Source: Candidatus Falkowbacteria bacterium CG10_big_fil_rev_8_21_14_0_10_43_11 (GTDB lineage Bacteria > Patescibacteriota > Patescibacteriia > Patescibacteriales > XYC2-FULL-47-12). From it: a stretch of 5,910 bases of DNA. The stretch's first letter is position 1, and each line of letters begins with the position of its first letter. Below, piece by piece: positions 1 to 4,530 of this stretch. The position numbers and the translations under genes are program-made. A model generated the notes under the pieces. It did no database searches and was not told the origin of the DNA. It worked only from the letters and a program-made list of their open reading frames with translations. The stretch covers positions 1,746 to 7,655 of the forward strand of contig PFAS01000028.1 in the NCBI GenBank assembly GCA_002778635.1, read 5' to 3'.

Positions 1-286
1 CGAGCGCCCGCTGTCCAAAATCGTCCGGGAATTTCAGCGATACAATAAATCAGACGAGATCAATTTGCGCCTAGACGACCGCGAGGCGGCTATCGCCAAG
101 TTAAAAGCTAAATATCGGGACGGGCGGCAGGATGAGTTTGACGGTCTTACCGTCAACTATCCAACCTGGTGGTTTAACGTCCGCTTGTCCAACACCGAAC
201 CGCTTTTGCGCATTACCATTGAAACGCCGGACCAGGAAACGACTGACGCGAAAAGAGAAGAAATTTTAAAAACTATTAATCCTTAA
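1..286 (+). CDS. manB: Phosphomannomutase/phosphoglucomutase, C-terminal end (5' partial)
   Basis: The reading frame is open from the window edge (first full codon at base 2) to a TAA at 284-286, giving about 94 residues of the C-terminal domain of an alpha-D-phosphohexomutase. Visible landmarks are a DGLTVNY stretch, the aromatic pair in PTWWFNVR, and SNTEPLLRI, the phosphate-binding loop of this family. The Asn in SNTEP favours phosphomannomutase/phosphoglucomutase over GlmM, which usually has SGTEP. The family interconverts hexose 1- and 6-phosphates in the cytoplasm to supply sugar nucleotides for surface glycans. The catalytic phosphoserine and metal-binding loop would lie upstream, outside the window. 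A TTG at 65 is only an internal Leu codon. The gene ends 97 bp from the convergently oriented recA. The family call is firm; mannose versus glucose specificity cannot be read from this fragment. Confidence 0.9.
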   Translation, partial: ERPLSKIVREFQRYNKSDEINLRLDDREAAIAKLKAKYRDGRQDEFDGLTVNYPTWWFNVRLSNTEPLLRITIETPDQETTDAKREEILKTINP

Positions 287-313
287 CGAAAACTGCGACG
301 AAACAAAAAATAA

Positions 314-353
314 AGACAGCCGATGCCATACTAACATCGGCTGTCTATTTTTT
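314..353. terminator. Bidirectional rho-independent terminator between manB and recA
   Basis: A perfect 12-bp stem (314-325 pairing with 335-346, core GACAGCCGATG) closes a 9-nt loop. On the + strand it is followed by ATTTTTT (347-353). On the - strand the complement of the A-rich run at 301-314 supplies a U-rich tail. It lies between the convergent stop codons at 286 and 383, so it can end transcription of both manB (+) and the rodZ-like/recA unit (-). Confidence 0.9.
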
Positions 354-382
354 AATTTTACAACTTTTCACTTTTCACTTTT

Positions 383-1417
383 TTACTCCACTTCCCTCGC
401 CCTTACTTCGGTTAAAATCCGCTTGCGCAGTTCTTTCATTAATTTTTGATTTGCTTTTAAATAAACTTTCGCGTTCTCGCGTCCGACGCCAAGCTTTTCT
501 TCGCCAAAAGAATAGGAGTTGCCGGATTTGCCGACTACTCCGTAGACGATGCCCAAATCCAGCAAATCGCCGGTCAGAGAAATGCCTTCGTTGTACATGA
601 TATCAAATTCGGTCGTGCGGAAAGGCGGCGCGACTTTGTTTTTGACGATTTTTACCTTAACGCGATTGCCGATAATTTTTTCACCTTGTTTAATCTGCGC
701 CGAGCGGCGGACTTCGATGCGCAAGGAGGAATAAAATTTCAGCGCGTTGCCGCCGGGAGTCGTTTCCGGGTTGCCAAAAAATACGCCGATTTTCATCCTG
801 ATTTGATTGATAAAAATAACGACCGTGCTGGTTTTGGAAACGACGCCGGATAACTTGCGCAAGGCCTGCGACATCAGCCGCGCCTGCAGACCCATGTGGC
901 TGTCGCCCATCTCGCCTTCAATTTCCGCTTTCGGCACGAGCGCCGCTACTGAATCTATCACTATCACGTCAACCGCGTTACTGCGCACCAGCGTTTCCAC
1001 GATTTCCAGCGCTTGTTCGCCCGTATCCGGCTGGGATATTAACAAACTGTTGACTTCCACGCCGATTTTTTTGGAATAATCCGGATCAAGCGCGTGTTCG
1101 GCGTCCACGAACGCGGCCGTGCCGCCCATTTTTTGCACCTCAGCTATCACATGCAGAGCCAAGGTGGTTTTCCCTGAAGACTCGGGGCCGAATATTTCAA
1201 TGATGCGGCCGCGCGGCATGCCGTTACCGAGCGCGATATCCAAACTTAGACAGCCGGTAGGAACGCCTTCAACCACCATTCGTTTCGCTTCTCCAAGGCG
1301 CATAATCGCGCCGTCGCCAAAGCGCTCTTTTATCTGCTGCACCGCTTCCTCGGTCGCTTTGATTTTAAACTCGTTAGTTAATTCTTCTCTGTTGGCGTTA
1401 ATGGCTGGTTTTGGCAT
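383..1417 (-). CDS. recA: RecA recombinase
   Basis: This 344-residue protein is a full-length RecA, the ATP-dependent strand-exchange protein that also acts as co-protease for LexA-type repressors. It shows Walker A GPESSGKT (77-84), the catalytic glutamate in [10 protein letters not shown] (Glu107), Walker B VIVIDS (151-156), loop L1 around [12 protein letters not shown] (165-176), and the L2 region [22 protein letters not shown] (202-223, described by its ends: FINQIR and NPETTPGG). It also has the [14 protein letters not shown] segment (225-238). The N-terminus before GDGAIM is about ten residues longer than in E. coli RecA. The C-terminus ends in a mixed-charge stretch rich in Lys/Arg and lacks the acidic tail of proteobacterial RecA. 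The ATG at 1417 is the only nearby canonical start, but the strong Shine-Dalgarno sequence is 32 nt away (separate entry). The gene follows a rodZ-like gene by 58 bp and is probably cotranscribed with it. No recX or lexA gene is in view. Confidence 0.98.
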   Translation of the reverse strand: MPKPAINANREELTNEFKIKATEEAVQQIKERFGDGAIMRLGEAKRMVVEGVPTGCLSLDIALGNGMPRGRIIEIFGPESSGKTTLALHVIAEVQKMGGTAAFVDAEHALDPDYSKKIGVEVNSLLISQPDTGEQALEIVETLVRSNAVDVIVIDSVAALVPKAEIEGEMGDSHMGLQARLMSQALRKLSGVVSKTSTVVIFINQIRMKIGVFFGNPETTPGGNALKFYSSLRIEVRRSAQIKQGEKIIGNRVKVKIVKNKVAPPFRTTEFDIMYNEGISLTGDLLDLGIVYGVVGKSGNSYSFGEEKLGVGRENAKVYLKANQKLMKELRKRILTEVRAREVE

Positions 1418-1449
1418 AAATTTTGATTTTAATTTAATAATTTAATATT

Positions 1450-1456
1450 CCTCCTT
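1450..1456 (-). promoter_or_regulatory. Strong Shine-Dalgarno AAGGAGG, unusually far from the recA ATG
   Basis: The - strand carries AAGGAGG at 1456-1450, the best ribosome-binding motif in the window, but 32 nt separate it from the recA ATG (1417). In the recA frame an ATT codon at 1441-1439 begins 8 nt after the motif, directly downstream of an in-frame TAA (1444-1442), and the frame stays open to the ATG. Initiation at that ATT would add eight residues (encoded as IIKLKSKF). ATT starts are rare but known, for example in infC. Confidence 0.6.
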
Positions 1457-1475
1457 ATTATGCGACAAAGTCGTT

Positions 1476-2147
1476 TTACTTAACTAATACCTGTCTAACG
1501 GCCGTTGCCTCCCTCCCGTATTTCTTTTTTGCCTTGACGGTAATGACGTTCAACCCCTCTTTTAAATTTACCTCTTGGCTAAATCGCCCGGTTTCATCGC
1601 TAAAAACATCTTGGTTATTGACAAACAGGCGCGCCTCACGCTCGGCTTGGCCGGTTAAAGTAATTTTGCGTTCGCTCGTAACGTAATTTTCCGGCGGAAA
1701 ATCAATCGTTAAGCGATACGGCGCGATGACTTGCTCAATTCTTAAGCCCAAATAAACAAACCCCAAAATTATCGCTATCAACAGTATAATATTGCGCGTT
1801 ACTTTAGGCAAGGAGAAAAAATATTGCCTTTTGGGCAACTGGCGGCTGAATACCGGCCGGTCTTTTTCCTCAATTTTTACCAAATTAATTTCCTCCTTAA
1901 ACGATTCAAGCAAATATTTGCAATCAAGCTTTAAATAATAACAATACTCGCGCAGAAAATTGCGCGCGTAGACGCCGTCCGGCAAATTTTTATAATCGCC
2001 GTTCTCCAGCGCCGTCAAATATTTAACGCTGATTTTTGTCGCCGCCGACGCCGCTTCCAAACTTAATTTTTTTTGCTGGCGCTGCGCTTGCAGCGTTTCC
2101 CCGACGCTTGGGTCAGTAATATTCTTTTTTTTAAAAAAATATTTCAT
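1476..2147 (-). CDS. RodZ-like membrane protein: HTH domain, one TM helix, Ig-like tail
   Basis: With the start at 2147 the product has 223 residues. Residues 15-80 form an N-terminal helix-turn-helix of the RodZ/HTH_25 type (VGETLQAQRQQKKLSLEAAS, then ISVKYLTALENGDYKNLPDGVYARNF split across helices). A basic linker leads to one transmembrane helix at about 119-136 (IILLIAIILGF core). The external part, 145-223, looks like an Ig/glucodextranase-B-type beta domain (ITLTGQAE, VNNQ, GRFSQEVNL, GLNVITVKA). RodZ links the MreB cytoskeleton to the cell envelope in rod-shaped bacteria, and its HTH usually binds MreB rather than DNA. The short Ig-like tail differs from classical RodZ, so the exact role is open. 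The open frame runs upstream to 2243, but the extra 32 residues are implausibly Cys-rich and overlap a candidate promoter, so ATG 2147 is chosen; ATG 2162 is an alternative. Neither has a good Shine-Dalgarno. Confidence 0.78.
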   Translation of the reverse strand: MKYFFKKKNITDPSVGETLQAQRQQKKLSLEAASAATKISVKYLTALENGDYKNLPDGVYARNFLREYCYYLKLDCKYLLESFKEEINLVKIEEKDRPVFSRQLPKRQYFFSLPKVTRNIILLIAIILGFVYLGLRIEQVIAPYRLTIDFPPENYVTSERKITLTGQAEREARLFVNNQDVFSDETGRFSQEVNLKEGLNVITVKAKKKYGREATAVRQVLVK

Positions 2148-2172
2148 AAAACGACAACCCATTGTAACAATA

Positions 2173-2219
2173 ATGCAAATCTGTAAATTTATGCAAATAC
2201 TACAAAAATTATATTTGCA
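2173..2219. repeat. ATTTGCA repeat cluster upstream of the rodZ-like gene
   Basis: ATGCAAAT occurs at 2173-2180 and again at 2191-2198, 18 bp apart. An inverted copy, ATTTGCA, lies at 2213-2219 and touches the candidate -10 element. Spacing and position suggest a possible operator, but AT-rich chance repetition is also likely. Confidence 0.35.
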
Positions 2220-2237
2220 GTATTCGCATAGTTGCAG
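2208..2237 (-). promoter_or_regulatory. Candidate promoter for the rodZ-like/recA unit
   Basis: A perfect TATAAT -10 hexamer lies on the - strand at 2213-2208, preceded with an 18-bp spacer by a weak -35 (CTGCAA, 2237-2232, three of six consensus bases). The expected start point near 2201 gives a leader of about 54 nt to the ATG at 2147. The element is just downstream of the terminator at 2314-2340, as expected for a new transcription unit. Confidence 0.5.
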
Positions 2238-2313
2238 GCACAATTATGTCTGTACCAAATATTCGCGTTAAAAGTTCGCTAATCAAGCGGATACGCGCAA
2301 ACTCCTTGAACAA

Positions 2314-2340
2314 CTAAAAAGAGGCCTTCTCGCCCCTTAT
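2314..2340 (-). terminator. Rho-independent terminator after the pilin-like gene
   Basis: Reading the - strand, AAGGGGC (2338-2332) pairs with GCCTCTT (2325-2319) through one G-U pair around a 6-nt loop. The run of T residues continues to 2316. It starts about 30 bp past the pilin-like stop codon and separates that gene from the rodZ-like gene. Confidence 0.75.
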
Positions 2341-2367
2341 TGTATCATCTATTATTTAGAAAACAAA

Positions 2368-2820
2368 TTACTTCGGCGTACTATGCCAGGAATTGCCAAA
2401 AATAGTATTTTTACCAGTCAAAATCGTTACTGCAAAATTAATAATCACCCAGCTCGTAAAAACAATGATTAAGCCGATAATCGCGTTAGTTAAAATCGTT
2501 TTGGCTTTCTGCACCGACTCGCTTTTGCCGGAAGAAATAATCATCGTCAACCCGCCATAGATGAAAAATAACAACGCCAAACTGCCAACAACGCCTAAAA
2601 TCCAGTTAGCGACGTTAACACCAAGTTGGACAAAATCATTTAAAGTGCAAGTGCCGCATTGGCGACACAGTTGCATACCTTCCCATAAAGTATCTCCTTC
2701 GCCAGATCTGTTTGCGCAATCTACCCCAGGGTCAGCCGCCAAACTAATATTAACAAAAAAACAAGAAAACAAGAAAGTAAGCGTTAATACTGCGACCAAT
2801 TTATCTTTTGTAATATTCAT
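2368..2820 (-). CDS. T4SS-type pilin-like small membrane protein
   Basis: This 150-residue protein starts with a signal peptide (residues 1 to about 28; Lys5/Lys7, hydrophobic core, cleavage likely near SLA-A). A short exported segment with Cys35 and a C-x2-C-x2-C cluster (Cys52, 55, 58) follows. Two hydrophobic helices (about 71-97 and 109-135) flank a short polar loop, SSGKSESVQKAKT. The pattern FIYGGLTMI, SSGK, VQKAK, NAIIGL is that of the VirB2/TrbC-like T4SS pilin family widespread in CPR bacteria. Such proteins are predicted to build or belong to a membrane-embedded pilus or secretion structure, but their role in CPR cells is unproven. No other T4SS gene is visible. The gene lies 93 bp after the solute-binding lipoprotein gene with no terminator between them, so cotranscription is likely, and it ends at its own terminator. 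It looks more AT-rich than comM. A generic two-TM membrane protein is the alternative. Confidence 0.75.
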   Translation of the reverse strand: MNITKDKLVAVLTLTFLFSCFFVNISLAADPGVDCANRSGEGDTLWEGMQLCRQCGTCTLNDFVQLGVNVANWILGVVGSLALLFFIYGGLTMIISSGKSESVQKAKTILTNAIIGLIIVFTSWVIINFAVTILTGKNTIFGNSWHSTPK

Positions 2821-2887
2821 AATATCCTAATATCCTAATATCCTAATATCTGATTATTTTATACTAGATATTGGATATTAGGATATT
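2821..2887. repeat. AATATCCT tandem octamers forming a long hairpin
   Basis: Three exact AATATCCT units (2821-2844) and a degenerate fourth (2845-2852) abut the pilin-like start codon. The segment 2867-2887 is an inverted copy. Bases 2829-2850 pair with 2867-2887 (21 pairs, one bulged base) around a 16-nt loop. Because the left arm has a spare unit, 2821-2842 can form the same stem in a shifted register with a 24-nt loop. There is no U-tract, so it is not a simple terminator. Confidence 0.85.
2825..2828 (-). promoter_or_regulatory. Weak ribosome binding site of the pilin-like gene inside a repeat unit
   Basis: The only Shine-Dalgarno-like motif before ATG 2820 is AGGA at 2828-2825, 4 nt away. 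It belongs to the first octamer unit. Identical AGGA copies recur every 8 nt at 2836-2833 and 2844-2841. Confidence 0.45.
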
Positions 2888-2913
2888 AAATTTCTAAATT
2901 CTTATTCCTAAAT

Positions 2914-4299
2914 TTACTGAATGGTTTGTTGAACTTTTCTGGCCGCCGTTTCCATTAGTTGCGGCATTTTTTTAGGGTCGGCGAGCGTCTGGTCAATCAT
3001 ATCCCCGATAATCATCTCGGCCGCGTTATAATCTTTGCCGTCGTACCAAGCGCGGGCGGTCAAAAGCTGGCCCGCAAAAGCAGACAGCTCTTCGTCGTTT
3101 AGTTGGTTGTTAATTAAAGCGCGCAGGGCGGTCGGATGCTTTGCGGCGGTTAAATAACTTTTAACGTTTTCCGCGCGCGCGGCAAACTGAATAAAATCCC
3201 ACGCCTCGTTTTGATATTGGCTTTTATTGGCAACCGTTTCCAGCCAAAAATTGGCAAAATTAATATTTTGCGAATTGTCTTCAATCTGCAACATGGGACT
3301 TACGGCAAAATTCAAACGCGGAGCGCGGGCGCGAATCTGGGGCAGATGATAAGAATAGCCAAAAAAGAAAGCCAGCCGCCCCTCAATAAACGCCTCCAGC
3401 GAATTGGGCATTTCTTTATTCCAGGAATAAACCTCTTTGACCGGGTTGGCAAAATCGGTATAAAAACGAAGCGCTTCCAGGCCCGGAACGTAACTTTTAT
3501 CGCTTACGCCGGCCGGAATACGATGAAATGCGACTGTTCCCGCCGGAGTAACCATTTCCGCGCCGTTTTGCATCATAATTAAAGATAAAATATCGCTGTA
3601 GCGCTCAATGTTTCCAGCCGTACCCAAAGAAACGCCCGCTTGGACGATTTTCCCGTCCGCGTCTTGTTTAGTTAATTTTTTAACATCCGCTTGAAAATCC
3701 TCATTCCAGTAGCGCGGAATTTCGGTGATGCCGGCGTTGTTTAATAAATCGCGGTTGTAAAATAATACCATCGCGTCCACGCTCAACGGCAGACCGTAAA
3801 TTTTATCGCCAATAACGGCTTTGCCAACGGCTACATCCAAATACTGCTCTTTTAATTGCTTGACCGTAATGCTGGGGGAGGTTCGCAATTCAACCGTCTC
3901 TTGCTTTTGGATGCTGCCGGTAACGACCGAATACGCCATGGTGATTTGCGCCGGCAAAGGCGCGATTTTATTTTCATAGCGGCGAAGCCAGCCGGCGTTA
4001 AGGGAAAAAATATCCGGGCCGCGGTCTTCGGAAAAACCGTCAACCAATTCCCGTTCGTATTCTTCATAGCGCAATTTGCGGTATTTAACGGTAATATTGG
4101 GATGCAGAGCGCGATAAGCGGCAATGATTCCGCTAAACGCGTCCGGTCCGTCCCAAACGCGCCAATAGTTTAGCGTTATCGGCTTAATCTTTTCTTTGGC
4201 TTCTTTGCTTACGATTGATTTGCAGCCGAAAGCGGAAGTAGCTATAAACACTAAAATTAAGCCGATGAAAGTTAATTTTAATTTGATGTTTTTGCGCAT
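2914..4299 (-). CDS. Extracellular solute-binding lipoprotein (family 1, sugar-type ABC)
   Basis: This 461-residue protein has a lipoprotein signal: basic MRKNIKLK, a hydrophobic core to about residue 24, and AFGC with Cys26. The Phe at -2 of the lipobox is unusual, but Cys26 is the only cysteine in the protein. The mature part follows the MalE/UgpB-like family 1 pattern: LNYWRVWDGPDAF (43-55), GPDIF (94-98), YGLPLSVDAMVLFYNRDLL (168-186), FIEGRLAFFFGYS (314-326) and AWDFIQF near 376. The family captures sugars or other small solutes outside the membrane and delivers them to an ABC permease. No permease or ATPase gene is in the window, so partner and ligand are unknown. The start is clear from the signal peptide, although its Shine-Dalgarno (GAGG, 4306-4303) is only 3 nt from the ATG. 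A promoter lies upstream at 4471-4499, and the pilin-like gene follows in the same orientation. Confidence 0.88.
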   Translation of the reverse strand: MRKNIKLKLTFIGLILVFIATSAFGCKSIVSKEAKEKIKPITLNYWRVWDGPDAFSGIIAAYRALHPNITVKYRKLRYEEYERELVDGFSEDRGPDIFSLNAGWLRRYENKIAPLPAQITMAYSVVTGSIQKQETVELRTSPSITVKQLKEQYLDVAVGKAVIGDKIYGLPLSVDAMVLFYNRDLLNNAGITEIPRYWNEDFQADVKKLTKQDADGKIVQAGVSLGTAGNIERYSDILSLIMMQNGAEMVTPAGTVAFHRIPAGVSDKSYVPGLEALRFYTDFANPVKEVYSWNKEMPNSLEAFIEGRLAFFFGYSYHLPQIRARAPRLNFAVSPMLQIEDNSQNINFANFWLETVANKSQYQNEAWDFIQFAARAENVKSYLTAAKHPTALRALINNQLNDEELSAFAGQLLTARAWYDGKDYNAAEMIIGDMIDQTLADPKKMPQLMETAARKVQQTIQ

Positions 4300-4301
4300 A
4301 A

Positions 4302-4309
4302 TCCTCTTT
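4302..4309 (-). promoter_or_regulatory. Ribosome binding site of the solute-binding protein gene
   Basis: AAAGAGGA lies on the - strand at 4309-4302. Its GAGG core ends 3 nt before the ATG, closer than the usual 5-9 nt. No other candidate lies near this start. Confidence 0.5.
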
Positions 4310-4312
4310 ATT

Positions 4313-4458
4313 AATTTTCAATTTCTAATTTCTAATTTCTAAACAATTTCTAATTCCTCAATGAGCTAATGTTCTGATGTTTGAAAAATTTAATCATTGA
4401 ACCCGCCTGCCGGCGAGGCAGGAATTGTTTGAAAATTGAAAATTGTAAATTGAAAATT
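4313..4458. repeat. Heptamer-built long inverted repeat in the intergenic leader
   Basis: The left arm (4313-4357) consists of AATTTTC plus three AATTTCT units, then AAACAATT and AATTCC. The right arm (4421-4458) is nearly its reverse complement, with GAAAATT/GTAAATT units and AATTGTTT. The arms align in register apart from scattered mismatches and a 7-nt insertion in the left arm. Inside, TCAATGA (4358-4364) is inverted at 4394-4400, next to a GC-rich hairpin at 4406-4422. Together with the promoter entry this accounts for most of the 231-bp gap between comM and the lipoprotein gene. I see no gene in it. Confidence 0.85.
4406..4422. repeat. GC-rich palindrome CCTGCC-GGCGA-GGCAGG
   Basis: A perfect 6-bp all-but-one-G/C stem (4406-4411 with 4417-4422) and a 5-nt loop stand out in otherwise very AT-rich DNA. 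No T-run follows on either strand, so it is not a classical terminator. From general familiarity, similar palindromes recur between genes in Parcubacteria-like genomes; only one copy is in this window. Confidence 0.7.
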
Positions 4459-4470
4459 ATGCTTATATAT

Positions 4471-4499
4471 ATTATATCAAATTTTTTCCAAACCACCAA
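4471..4499 (-). promoter_or_regulatory. Candidate promoter for the solute-binding protein/pilin-like unit
   Basis: On the - strand TTGGTG (4499-4494) and a perfect TATAAT (4476-4471) are separated by 17 bp. Transcription would start near 4464, giving a leader of about 165 nt that contains the whole inverted repeat at 4313-4458. Confidence 0.65.
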
Positions 4500-4530
4500 C
4501 TTTATAGACTTTCAAACTTTATAAACTCTT

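Noticed and set aside
65..67. TTG as a start of a separate 73-residue gene
   Set aside because: The frame is continuous from the window edge and the upstream residues fit the phosphohexomutase C-terminal domain.
1457..1462. CATAAT as a -10 element for a separate recA promoter
   Set aside because: No convincing -35 precedes it, and transcription would start within or beside the Shine-Dalgarno sequence.
2148..2243. A 32-residue N-terminal extension of the rodZ-like protein with seven cysteines
   Set aside because: It overlaps the candidate promoter, has no Shine-Dalgarno, and does not resemble the N-terminus of the family, which begins shortly before the HTH.
2821..2852. CRISPR-like array
   Set aside because: The units are contiguous 8-bp tandem repeats without spacers, and no cas gene is nearby.
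3852..4173. Overlapping open frames on both strands within the solute-binding protein gene
   Set aside because: They are other-frame readings of a well-supported gene, without ribosome binding sites or recognisable domains.
4498..4522. Near-direct repeat CAACTTTATA / CAAACTTTATA just downstream of comM as a terminator or operator
   Set aside because: It has no GC-rich stem, and the similarity is short in AT-rich DNA.
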